This document shows, one piece after another, positions 50,801 to 63,600 of a DNA stretch of 64,000 bases. This DNA is from Smittia aterrima (lineage: Eukaryota; Arthropoda; Insecta; Diptera; Chironomidae). The position numbers and the translations under genes are program-made. Each line of letters opens with the position of its first letter. Position 1 is the stretch's first letter. The DNA is taken from assembly GCA_033063855.1 (NCBI GenBank), contig CP093831.1:5580001-5644000 (forward strand). The letters run 5' to 3'. The notes below the pieces were generated by a model. It did no database searches and had not been told where the DNA came from. It saw only the letters and a list, made by a program, of their open reading frames with translations.

Positions 50801-53800
50801 CAAGACGAGAAGTGTAACGCCAAAGCAAGAGAAAGAAATTGACGATGAGGAGAACGAGAAAAGTATGTGTTGGCATATAAATAGCTTTAGCTTCTAGATG
50901 ATGACAAAAATGCTTGGGCTCGAGCTCTTGTTGTGTCATAAAAATGCAAATTTCTTTTCGAATTTTATTTTTAGGCAAAACTCAGAACATTCTTCCGAAG
51001 TCTTCACCTCCAAAGCCATCACCCGTGAAGAAAACATCGCCCAAAAGTAATCCGAAACCTCCATCAACTGTGAAGCCAGTGAAATCACCATCAAAGTCAA
51101 TAAAAACTTCATCTAGTGGTGACTCACCGGCTGCTCATGTAGCATCGTCTCCTAAGAAGAAGGAACCTCCCGCTTTCACAACATTCTCGGAAAATGTTCA
51201 AAACGAGGATGAAATTGAGAAGAGCGTCACAGAAGAGTCATCACAACCAAAGTCGGAAGGTATTGAATAACTTTTCTAGGAAAATTCTTTATAATTTAAA
51301 TTTTTCCTCTTTAGTAGAAGAGAATTTATTTTAAGAACAGAGCTCAGTGCACTTTTAGTTTGAGAGAACAAACAAAACGATTTGTTGAACTTTTTGAGAA
51401 TAAAAATGTAAGCGATTAAGAAACAGAGCTTTCTTTTTGTTTTTTGACAAAACCCATCGAGTCCCCTCCAAGTCCTCTTCCAAAACTTTTCAGAGCAACA
51501 ACCAAACACAATGAAACTCTCGTCGAGCTTTCTCGCATCCAAACTACAGAAAAAAGTGTAACCCAATTGTAATAATCGATTTTCATTTTGTGCGTTTGGC
51601 ATATCATTCCCTAGATTTCATTTAATGTTTAGTCGTAGACCTCGCAAGTAGCCAACGGAGCCGTAAATTGTAGCGCGGAATTCATTAAACCCTTCCGACA
51701 ATTTGACACCCTCGGAACTTTTGGAACGTTTCATTGTGTTTTATGAACTCCTTAACTCGCATGACAAATCATAAAATTCAAAGTTATTCATTATATTTTG
51801 TGTTAACCAAATAATTTGAGGTTTTTACTGTTTTCCCTCAAATTATTAAATTTATTTTCATATCGCACGAGTCGATGCTTTTGAATCTAATTGGTAGACG
51901 ACAGTAGACACCTTCAAATATCATGTTTCTTACAAATTTTCCTTTTGACAAAATCGATTGACTTCAGTAACTCTTGCTAATTCATTAACTCGTTCAAATA
52001 ACTAATCATTTTTGTAAATAACATTTCTTGTTCATCTTCCTCTCAACAGATGCTTTTCACTCCTCCCAAGATCATCATAGCGAGCACAAAAATCTTATTC
52101 ATCAATTCATGAGCAACAAATCGTCATCGTCATCAAACAATAATCATTTCCATTATCATTTGTATCAATATCAGACACACAACTGCTGCTTAAATCTGTT
52201 TGATCCCAGCAAAACATCATCCACAGTGACGACGGCGGCGTCGAATGAAAACTTTTCCAGCTTTCACACGCAATCAATTGGCAATTCGTGTCAAACAGCA
52301 GACTTCACTCAGTCACGAAACACGCAAAATTTTGATGATGAGAAGTCAAAAACGGCGGCGAGCTCGAAGTTTAATGAGAACCATTCGAGGTTAACGAGTT
52401 CGGGCTCTGAGTTCCCCTCGACAATTTTCAATAATCAGAGTCGAGTTAATTTCGATACATCGAATGCCGTAGAAACGCCGTCTTACGATGAGAACACGTC
52501 AAAGTCTCAAACGGCAGAAAAAATAATCGAAATTGAGTTGTCAAACGAAAACTACAAGAAGCAAGAGTCTGATCAAGACGATTGCAGTTGCACAAAGAAA
52601 TATTTGCCATATAAAGTCAACGAGAAAAATGTTTGGCAAGTCTACGAGACAAGCGATTGTAAATATATTCAGTCAAAGTTCGAGATCGACGAGATCTTTC
52701 ATCCGCCAACATCAAGCGATGGAACAAACCCATCGACTTCTGAATACAATCCACTTTTACACAGCCGCTCAAACTTTAGCAATCAAATCATTTGTCACGC
52801 AATAAAACAAGACACGGAGACAAACAACGAATCACGAAACACGGATAAAAGTGAATTTGATAAAAGCAACACGTCGATGAACTTGAATAGCACGAGCGAC
52901 AGTATTTACACTCCAACGTTCAACATTAAAACGGAAGCAATTGTTGAAACGTGTCAATGCATCGATGAAGAAACTGAAGATAACGAGTCGAAAATTGATG
53001 GTGACGAAGAAGAAGAAATCGAAAGTGTCATCAGTAAACCGCAACCCGCACCTTCTCAACCACGAGAAGCTTTCTCAGTTAATCAACAATCAGGAAAGTT
53101 ACTCAATCGACCGAAAGCCACGAACAACATTTCAAGAGATCAAGTGAAGCCGGTCGACAAGGAAATTCAAAACGAAATCACGAAAAGCGGCGTCAAAACA
53201 AGTTCAATGAAATCGTCAAAGCCAATTCGACTGCCAAGTCCCGTCCCGAAGCTTCAATCGTCGCCTGTGAGAAACGAAATTTACGACAGCGACTCAGAAT
53301 CAACGGAAAGCGAGTTTTCGTCAATTGAGACGCAGCTTGAAACAATTAAGGAGAAAAAGAAAAGTCCAAAGATGAAAAGTAACCAGAATAGTCCGAAAGA
53401 AAAGTCAAACTCGAGAGAAAGGAGCAGTTTAGTGCGACAAGACAGCAAAGGTCAACGGCAAGAGAGTAAAAGCGTTGTTATTCCAAATATTCATCAAGGT
53501 GAATTTATTCGAAGATTTTCAATCAGAATTCTAAAATATTTTCTTTATTTCTTCTTAGGTTGGTCAGTCACTGTAAGTAACCAAACTTCTCTCACAAAAA
53601 GCATTTCTTAAAATTTCTTCTACTTTTAGGTCGCAGGAACTCATCCTGATCTCGCACCTGACGTTGAAATGAAACTTTGCTTCCCGAAAGCGAAAGGCGC
53701 AGTCTCAACTCCCGAAAGCAGCAAGATTAGCAACAGCACAAAGCAAGAGAACCCTGAAGTCTTCTATTATAGGAACAATCAACTCCTTCCCCCACCAGAT

Positions 53801-54409
53801 ATTCCGAGAGAAGTGCCAACGGAAATGCAATATGATCGATATGATCACAAGCCTTATTACAATCATAGACGCTCGTTGTCGCTTGCAAGGATTGACAGTG
53901 GATTGAGTGGTAAAAGAAGTCTTGAGAGAGAGAGAGAGAAGTTTGATTATGAAAGCTTTCGTTTCTTCCAGGAATGATCAAACCAAAATCATACAACCTT
54001 CCAAATCTCCATGTTCCTAGACCAACAGCGAGAAACGCTTTTAAAGTAAGCTCAAGTTGAAAACATCAACATATTTTTCTAAAGTAAAAACATTCTTTCA
54101 GCAGGTTCAATGTACAACAATTTCGGCTTCGAAGACGATCATCCCAAGTCGTCGATCTCTGTCTTTAGATGTTGGGTGTGTAAGAAACTTAACTACAACT
54201 AAACCAACTTCATCTTCTTTCTTTTTAGCAACCGACGATTGTCATTGGATAGTCGAAGCCAAGCATCTCCCTTCACGCCAAGTGAGATGCTCTCTGTTGT
54301 CGGGTCTGAAATTAAAAAGACGAAAAAACCGAAAGTGAAGACGATGAGTGAACGAGACTTAACCAAACGTCATTTAAATTGCTTTACTAGAAGCAACGGA
54401 AACTTCTAA
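44843..54409 (+). CDS. Large, mostly disordered protein of unknown function (12 exons)
   Basis: I do not recognise this gene. Exons 44843-44914, 45333-45621, 46630-46723, 47087-47317, 47687-50862, 50975-51259, 52050-53498, 53559-53572, 53630-53909, 53972-54045, 54102-54175 and 54229-54409 join without a frame break into 2,072 residues. Most of it is Ser-, Asn-, Glu- and Lys-rich and looks disordered. More ordered islands are PWPKNFLLPPLIQLLEKKHG (near residue 110), KRRYSVPEIIMRKYSLAQQ (near 220-240), an acidic stretch then RAKKLSEIAHHQHKKAQAIY (near 730-760), a basic helix EKLKEKLVLRQRRRDMKKQ (near 790), a Pro/Ser/Lys-rich segment in exon 6, and GWSVTVAGTHPDLAPDVEMK (near 1,866). Repeated RRSLSL motifs close the protein and resemble basophilic kinase sites. 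No signal peptide or membrane helix is seen. A cytoskeletal or scaffold role is only a guess. The start is the ATG of the first exon that keeps phase; further 5' exons are possible. Confidence 0.82.
53559..53572 (+). other. 14-base microexon of the large gene
   Basis: Flanked by CTTCTTAG and GTAAGT, it converts phase 1 to phase 0 and adds WSVT after a split glycine codon. Without it the flanking exons do not stay in frame, so it should be constitutive in this model. Confidence 0.75.
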
Positions 54410-55539
54410 GCTCAACTAATGATAAGAATAATCTTAAGCAAGCTTTCTCTTGAACATAAAATATTAACTTAACGAAGGAAAGCTTTCGAAAGTTTTCAAA
54501 AACGATCACTTGGTGCGCTGAGATCTTTTGAGGAAATTTAGGTTTCAGCTTACGATTCGTTAAACTCTTTTATTACTCTGCTCTGCCTGCTATTCGTCGG
54601 AAGACGTTGATGTTCTTACACGTTAAGTTTCTGTTTGTCTGCGTCTCATGTTTCTTCATGCACCAACACTTTGTTTATTGTCTATTGCTGTCTTTTAAGT
54701 TTTTGTGCAATATTAACTTTTCATTCGTTTGTAAATCGCGGATTCGTTAAGACGTGCGCACGAGTTTGTTGCCGGCTCTCTATCGCTTTTTAGAGACTTT
54801 TTGTATCGATCACTTAACGCTTAAGGATTATTTGTGTTATTTGATTAAAAACAAAAAAGTAATAAAAAAAATATTTACGATAAAAAAGGAAAATCTTGTG
54901 AAATAATTTTCCTTCTTCTTAACTTGTGAGTTCTTATCACTTCAAAGCTTCGAGAAGAAATTAAAAGTGTAACAACAAAAGGGAATCGTGACCGAGAAAA
55001 TTGCACGTTTGAAAATAAATAAAAAGTTCTTTTTTCTGTGCTTCTTCGACGACAAAAGTATTAAAATGCATTTATCAGTTGCATCGTTTAGTGTCATTAA
55101 AAGATGTTTCACAAAAATTGCGACAGAGTGTCAGAGCGAGTTAAACTAGCAGCAAAGAATAATCTAAAGAAAGAAAATTTTAGTTTTATTAGTTCATGTG
55201 GTAAAGTCGCATGTGATAAGACAAATGGCTTGCAATAGGAGCCGTAAAAAAGTTTGTGCAATCATTAACCGAATGCTATTGAAGTGAATTTCGTCAGGAG
55301 CTGAAAGCAAAAATTGAACGAAGCAAAAAAATATTTTTAATGTGCAAACGTTTGGAAATCGCATGCAAATCCGACGGTGAAAACTCCCGCGGAAAAATTT
55401 TGTGTCGTGCTATGAAAAAATGTTTTCCAGGTGAGTCGAAATAAAATCAAATAAGTTTTTGATTAATCCAGTTGACGACGATGTGAAAATTAAAAAAATA
55501 AAAGTTTGATTTTATAAAGTTAGTTTAGCCAAAACCTCG
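54410..55539. other. 3' UTR and intergenic region after the large gene
   Basis: AT-rich, no supported exon. Contains A/T runs (for example near 54865) but no clearly placed poly(A) signal that I would single out. Confidence 0.5.
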
Positions 55540-55650
55540 AAATGATTATAAAGTACTTATTATGAAGTACATGAGTGAAGCTTCTTCCTCTCAATGATCT
55601 AGGTTCGAATCCTGATCATTTAACTATGACAACGTCTGAATTTTTTTTTT
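55540..55650 (+). ncRNA. tRNA-like Pol III-type unit (degenerate)
   Basis: A perfect box-B / T-loop motif GGTTCGAATCC sits at 55602-55612. The arms AAATGAT (55540-55546) and ATCATTT (55615-55621) can pair as a 7-base acceptor-like stem around an 82-base span. Inside, GTACTT and AAGTAC (55553-55570) form a D-arm-like hairpin, and GAAG / CTTC (55577-55587) a small middle hairpin. Ten Ts at 55641-55650 would end Pol III transcription. There is no GG in the D loop and no normal anticodon arm, so it is not a standard tRNA; it may be a decayed tRNA, a tRNA-derived SINE fragment or chance. Confidence 0.3.
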
Positions 55651-57631
55651 AAAACCGATTTGCTCCAGTTTATTTGTCAAACTCTTGAAATTATTTTTTA
55701 TTTATTCCAAGAAAAGTGGATTTGATGTCACTTTGTTTTCCTAAAAGTGTTAACACTTAATTAAAGTTCAATTAATAAAACCTTGGCGTCAAAAGTCCGC
55801 TTGATGTTTGCTCTTCCATGTTTGAATGAAGATTTGTAACAAAACGAAACGATCTGAGTTTGCTTTTGTAATAAACCGAAAATTTCTTCAATCGACACTT
55901 CAATCTGAAGTAGATCACAAATAATTCAATATACGAACGGGAGCGAGTGGAATGTTTAGAGAAGACCAACGCGTAGTCAATTTCTCGGGCGCTGTGTATC
56001 GACGCAATTAGCACTAACTTTCAAATTAGGCTCCAGTATGAAGCACATTCATCACCCGAAACAAAAAAGAAAAACAAGATTTTAGTCGGAAAGTAAATAA
56101 GCAATTACTCGCTCGTCTAATAGAAGTCGATATATCATTCATTGATTTCTGGTGAAGAAGCGAGAGGCTCAACGTGAACCTCCGACGCTCGCACACGGAG
56201 ATCGCACGTCGGAGGCAATCAAAAACATTTATCACAACGAGTGAGTGGAGCGCGTGAATTAATCTTTCACTTCATTTGCACGAGGAAAACACTTTGCAAA
56301 GCTGTGTAAGGTTTAATAAGAAAGCAGCGTGGCTCTAATGATATTAATAGAGAGCCTTGCTGGCTACTTAAAGCTCAAGCAAACAAACAAACAAAAAACT
56401 AGTTTCAATGATCTCTGATCAAGGATTAAGAAGATAAATCAGAAGAAGTCAAAACGTTGATTCTCGCCAAGCTGCGATTTGTCACTCGCTTAATGCAGAC
56501 ATTCACACTTCCTTTTAAGATTGGCGAGAGCGCAATCTCGACAAGAAAGCTAATGACAGATCATTTGTAAGATTTTTCTTTATTGTTGCACGCGCGACTT
56601 GTGTTGCATGTCAAAGATACTCGCTCATTCATTCAGCTTATCAGCAAACAAGAGTTAAGATTGTAGAACTCAGAATTAAGTCGTCAGTTGAGAATATATT
56701 TTGGCTCGACTTTCTTTCCACTAGTTGATCGCCCGTTAACTGAAAAAGAATTTTTTAAATTCCAAGAAATCTTCATCAAACTTCCAAGAACTAATTAAAT
56801 GAAACTCAAACGACTTTACCTTTAATTGAAAGTTCATTAAAAATTCTTAATGAGTTCGAGCTGAAAAAAAAAATAAAATCCCAAACACAAAAATTGTCAC
56901 CCGAAACGAGGAACGGAGTAAACAGCCACAACATTAAACAGTAGAGAGACATGTCTTTTGTTTGATCGCGACTAAGAAAATCTCGGGAAAGGAAGCCAGA
57001 GAACATGTTTTTGTCTTTTAAATTCACGAGTGATAAACTTAATCGTGTTAATCGATATATTTCTCCATCTAAACATTAGAATACAATGGCTTGTCGCTGC
57101 TTTTTTCATTCTTCTCGTATGTTGGGCTAAGCTTGTAGCTGACTTCTCATTCGATTCTGTCTTCAAACAAGTCACTCGGCTTAACACAGAAACGGAGAAA
57201 GAAAGAAAAGATTGACAAAAGAATTAAATTTTTGTTTCGCTTCTTTCTTGTGTGATGAAAATTCAAAAAGTCGATTATTCATCATCACTGAGCAATACTC
57301 GCCGGGGCTCAAACAAACATTCAGCGAATAGATGGAAAATAGTTGAAGAGTTATTCAAACAAGAGCTTCAAAAATGTATCATTTGTCTTTGTGGCCTCTT
57401 CTTAGCCAGCCACGGGTTCGTGAGAATTTCGACTTGAGCCCATATAACGTCGTTTGAAATGCTTTGAATCAGACCGCGATATCATTTCTTTCAAAACTAA
57501 AGTATGAAAGTTACAAGATCATCTCGACAATACACATTTTTATTTAAATTTCTTTTCACTCGCTTCGTCGACTGATTTTCTTCTTCTACGAAAGAGACTT
57601 CAACATTTCAATTTTCGCGTTTTATTTTCAG
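55651..57631. other. Region upstream of the first visible dysfusion exon
   Basis: No exon is supported. The first visible dysfusion exon starts with the third base of a codon, so at least one more 5' coding exon must exist here or to the left; I could not identify it. The open frame at 57252-57437 has an ATG but no suitable link to the bHLH exon. Confidence 0.5.
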
Positions 57632-60600
57632 ATTTGAAACCAATAAATCAACAAAAGGAGCATCGAAACTGCGAAGAGACTTAATTAACGCCGAAATAGC
57701 CAATTTGCGGGACTTGCTGCCATTGCCTCAGTCAACACGTCAGAGACTTTCACAGCTTCAACTAATGGCGCTCGTTTGTGTTTATGTGAGGAAAGCGAAC
57801 TATTTCCAGCAAGGTACAAACATTTTAATCAATTTTCTTCAAGTCGACGAATATATGAACTCACTTTAAAGTGTCATTGAGAATGATTAATTACGATCTG
57901 CGAATTGAAGAATATTTTTAGAATATTTCGAATGTCAAAGGGAACAAACATTCAAAACGTGCTAACGGCACTCAGACGAACATTGTCTCTCCCCTCAATC
58001 GAAGCTTAAGAAAGATTAAGCGAGTGAGTCACATTTTGCATGAAAGCTCAGGCAGTCCAACAAAAGAAATTTATCGTTCGCTCTGAATAAAACATCGACT
58101 GACAGAAGTTGAAAGGTTCAGAACAGCGAGTGAGACAAACAAACCCAAAATAACAAAAATTAAAACCATTAAGCTCTAAAAAAACTCTTTTCAATGACAA
58201 ATATCTTAAGCCCAAATAAATCATAACGTTAATTTGTTTCGTAAGCGAATTGAATTAAGATAAGGAATCAATTAGGTTTTTTCCCCTCTCGTCTCTCTCT
58301 CTTACTTTAATCGGATTCAAAGTGAAATATGAACCGCAAAATTTAAATTAGCCTTACATAATCGACTCGTCTGGTGTGTGCTTGCCTTTTGTCTTTCTCC
58401 TTCATCGTCTGCTTAAATTAATCCAGATGAACTAACTAACAGTAAAGCGTTTATTGGAGAAGGAGAACCGGCTAAGAGATTGAGCCATTAAAGGATCCTA
58501 TCAGATGAAAACGAGTGGAAACACTTTTACTTGAGTGATCGCTCGCAATTAAACGAAACGAACTGAAACCAAGAAACCGAATGCCAACAAAGTTGTCGGT
58601 AAATTTCTTTTTCATGTTGTTGATGGAGCCCGCAAGATTCATTGAATAGTTTTCGATCCATTCTTAAGAGTGAGACAGACAGAGACCACAAGCAGTGAGA
58701 GACAGAGTTGGGCCCAGCTCGAATCTCAGTTACAATGTGAGACAATTTAATTGCATCATTAAATTAACTTGGAAAAAGAGCCCTGAAGTGTCTGATGCAA
58801 TGGTGTACATGCCTATTCATTCCCTGTATCTTCTTGCATTGATCAACAACTGCAAAGAGGAAAATTTATACGGCGAGCGTCGTTTAAACTTATTCATTAG
58901 ATTCCACCGAAACTGTCGTCAGTCGCTGCTTGTTTATTCACATTTTCCGAATCAATATTCTCCTCTCGATAGTCTCGGCGCGCGATTGTTGGGATTTGTC
59001 AACAGTTGACGTCACAACTTGTTATTGAGTTTAGAGTGAAGATCATCAAACTTATTTATTTCCCCGCAAATTCTAAACAATAATTTTTCCTCTCTCGTCA
59101 ATAAATTCTCGCGGTTCTCATGTTTGCTTGGAAAATTTATTTATTAACCTTACAAATACTCGCGCAGATCGCTGACACTCGCCTAGTTCAATTGTTGCTA
59201 TATCGACTATTTTTTTTCCTCAAATCAACGAAAATAAATCATTTTGTTTCTTGATCTCAGATTTTATAATTTTTTTTCTATGTTCATTTGCAGCTTTCAA
59301 GCGCTTTGATAATGGATTACAAAACTCAACTCCAAATATTGGATTTTCGAAAGTAAGTACATAAGTTCGCCCTTCTGAGTTTGCGATTTGAATAATTTTT
59401 TTTCGTCGCTGTTTGTTTATTCGGTTGCGAGTGCAAAGCTGATAAGAGCTTCAAGCTTTACCGAGCAAATTAATTATGCTACTTAAGTTTCTTAGTTGTT
59501 CTTCAAGGTTGCTTTGCATTCCTTCGAAATGATCATTCGAATCACAATAAAGAAACTTTGGCGAATCTCTGAATGTATCAGCTTTGAGATTTATTTAAAA
59601 AAAACCAACAAACAGCAAAGTTCAGAGTACAGAGATTATGAATCACCGCAGTGTTGAGAGCTGCTATAGCAGAGAATAATGCATAATCAAAGTCTTCTGA
59701 AATTATACTTTAAACGTTGCAACAGTTTGATGTGTTTTTCCCGTTTCTCTCGCTCTCGCCTGCATCGAGCGATCGCGTTTATGTATCGAACTGATGTCCT
59801 TACAAGGGAAATTCGCTGTTTCAATGAACTTGCAATATATAGAACCGACGTGCCATTTAAGATCGTTTTGTTTATTTGGTATGTTTAGCGTTAATTAGAC
59901 GTGAGCTCACATTGCTTCGTCTAATCAACGAAATGAAATCAACGGTTTGTGTGAGAGAGGAATGTTATACTTTTAATAACAAACTCATCAAAAAGATGAA
60001 GCATTGCCTCGGTTGGAATACAAAGAATCCATAAAGCACCACTGCATCGTGCGCCCGTTCGTTCTCCGCCCGATTCCCGAGCATAACGATATATTTTTCA
60101 CTTAAATTAGCAAATAAACTCAAGACAGAGTTCAAACGAAGAGTTCAAGCCCATAATAAGAAGCAAATGCTACACTTAACAGCATCTCCGGACGGGAATG
60201 AAGTGAAGAGTCGACTGGAGAAGTCTCGCCGAGAGAGAAGAACTAACAAAAAAGACGAAAACAAATCTTAATCTTTCTACTAATCTTCTTTTAATGCGAT
60301 ATCTATCATTTCGCTCTCCTCCCTTTCAATTCTCCATTCGTTCTCTTTCCGCGATCCGCGCCACAACATAAAAGACGTTCACGTGCGAAAATTGCATTTA
60401 AAGTCAAGTTTACTACACAACAAAGAAGAAAAATATTAAAAATGCATCAATTATTGCAGATTTTTCATGTTTGTGCGCCTTCTTCTCTCGTTGGACCTCG
60501 TCCAGTCTTTGAGAGAATGAAAAATTCCCAAATACGAATATTGTACAAATTATTAATTCCCGCACAGCGCTTTACTTACTTTCGAGCGATGCTTCGTATG

Positions 60601-63600
60601 TTTATCAATGGTAATTACATAGCAGAATCGCTTTTGCTGCATAGAAGCATGCAAGGCGAATTAAACAGTAATAGACGATCGCTGGAAATTATCCGATAAT
60701 GTACTGATTATTTATTATTGTAGCCTTCGCTCCCTCTCATTCTCCGCGCCACAACGTAGACGACACAATAGCAATCGCGACAGCACTTTATGATAGTTTT
60801 GTGTTCTTTTCCTATTTTCGCGATTTACGGTTATAAAGTAAAAGCTTCCAATTTTATGTCTTCTCTCTTCTCCTCTTCATCTTCTTCTTTTCTCTTCATA
60901 TGCTCAGCGCCTCAATTGAGGTCAAAGTTGGATGGGAAAATTGCAAAGTTATGAACTTGAGTTGTATAAACTCAAATGACTTAATTTTCCCAGAAATCTT
61001 AAAGCTTCAATTTCTCTTTTCGCCCTGTGACACATTATGACGCGTTATCGGCAGCTCAACTTCTTTCACACGACGTCTTTAAGGCTTAAAACTATCGAAT
61101 ACTCTAATTCACATTTAAAATGTTTGCTGCTTCTCGTGAAATGAAATCAATCGCGCCACGGCTTTCTCATCAAAAAATAAATCCTTCAAAGTCTTAAGTG
61201 AAGCTCTCACTCTCAGTCCAATCCGATTTATGTTGACAAAATATTTCATAACAACAGCTATTCCGACTTAAGCCGAATCTTAACAGCGAACTCAAAACTT
61301 TATTTTTCGTTTTCCCATCGCCTTTTGCACACATTTCAGTTCTTTTTCTGCTTCATCTCCTCTGCTCGCTTGTAATAAGCCCCCCAATTATATCGATCGC
61401 GGGAAGATGAAATTCCTCGAGTATCCATCTCGTTCGCTAGAAGACTGAGCGATGTGAGTATGTGCAGTAAGAAGAAGGAGAGCGAAGCAACATATTTTCT
61501 CACGCATTCATCGATACATAAAGTTTACTTTTTTTTCGGCGTATTAATACACATTGGATGTTGAAGAGAGATTTGCCACTTATGCTTGATTATACATGAT
61601 CTATATTTTCAACTCTTGTTTCTTACTGCTTCTCAAACTATATTAAACGTACGTAAATGAATGTGAGGAAAACAATAAGACGATTGCTGCGAGAACAACA
61701 TAATCGCTCTAGTTGTCTTGCCCGATGGATTACTGAGTGGGAGGATCGACTTGAACGTTACAGACAAACTCAGCAAACATTCTTTAACAAATATTCAATC
61801 GATCCCTCAAAAACGGAATGCCTTTCATTGACAGCATCGTTGCAAACCTCAAAAACTTACAACATCAAAGTTTTTGAAACAACAAAGCATTAATCTTTTG
61901 ATGAAATATTTTCAGGCTCTTTCGGGCTTTCTCATGATGCTAACTCAAAATGGCAAGCTTTTGTACATCTCAGACAATGCTGCGGAGTATTTGGGGCATT
62001 CAATGGAGGACTTGCTGATACACGGTGACTCAGTCTACGATATAATCGACAAGCAGGATTATAACGCCATACAAACCGAGTTGAATCGAACGGGATCTCA
62101 CATACATCAATCAACATCCCTGCACAGTTTGCATCATCACAGCAACGTCAACATGGATGGTGAGAAGAGAATGTTTCTCTGTCGGATGAATGTTAGCAGG
62201 TGATTGAAGCCGCGCGATGATATCTTAAGCCTTCAAATAATGCTGGAGATTTCTCTCTTTTCTTTCAACAGAAACGCGCGAAGACAAATGCGCTTTGGCG
62301 ACCAGAAAGTCGTTCTTATACAGGGCCATTATCTCTCCTTTCTTCCTCTGTGCAGTCGGAACGAGCCAGTCTTTCTAGCGACTTGCACACCTATCGCAAT
62401 GCCAGAGACAAGAGAGTGTGTCGTACAGGGAGCAACAAATGTTTTCACAACCATCCACTCGATGGACATGAAGTTTATTCACATAGATAAGAAGTAAGTG
62501 TGAAGAAGCAAATGATGGGATGAGCAGAGAGCAAAGGTCAGACATTTGGTGTGTGTAGCGTTCACACGCAGAGCTTGTCAAAAATATCAGCCACTGAAGT
62601 CATTTCTCTCCTCACGGAGGGTTAAAGAGCTCTTCATTTAAATTAAGAATAATCCCGCGAATCTAACTTGAAATAGACGAAAGACGCCGTCATCGTCATT
62701 CAGTCAAGTAAACTCTTTTAATTGAAAAATCGTAACATCGTCAGCTGAATGACTTTGAAATAACAAATTTCACATGAGAAGAAAGAGCGACGGCCACTTA
62801 TTCAATTTGTAAGAAAGTTAATCAAAGCTTTTTATTTCTTGCTTTCTCATATCGACTGTCGATTGAGTAAGCGAAACCCCGAAAAGCGAACGAGAACGAG
62901 AAGAAATAATATTGATAGTTGTATTTTATGCATGTAAACTGTCAAAAGAAACAGTATCAATTATAAGAACTGTTTCTTCTTTCTTTCACTCGACGGCTCA
63001 GCATCGCGTTTTATTTTTTTTTATTTCTCATCGTTTTCCTTTCAAGTCTCACAACAATATTATCGACAAATAGAGTGAATAAAAACACTTTCATGAAAAG
63101 GCCGAGAAAGAAGAACAAGAAGAGAAAGGAAAGCTTTTATCATATCGCGCGGCGGGCCGTTGTTCTACGAAATGGAAGCTGAGAATATCGGTTGAGAGTC
63201 TTGTAACAAGAATGAAAATTATTGAAAATAATTAATAATGCTGCAGAGCTCAACAATAAAGGTGAACAATGTTGGTAGATGAAGGTGTGGCATTAAATTA
63301 CATTACATACATCGACCGCGCGGCTCTACAGATTGGGAATTGGAATAGAAGTTAGATTCAAGGGAACTGTTTATGTCATAGGTCTGACCTAGCGCTCACT
63401 CACTTCGACGGTTTCCTTCCAATTTCATATCACAAACTTGTGACTCATTGAATTCTCTATTTCTATTTCTTCTTGTTTCTCAATCTCGTCTTGTTAACCA
63501 ATTCGATTGAATAGTGGGGAATTCCATTTGGAATACACGAAAGATGAATTGAATGGAAGCTCCTGGTACCAATTAGTTCACTGGGACAATATCAAAGAGG

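Noticed and set aside
61657..61893. ATG-initiated 78-codon frame just before the dysfusion PAS-A exon
   Set aside because: It lies inside an intron, has no splice link in phase, no known domain and runs into the acceptor region.
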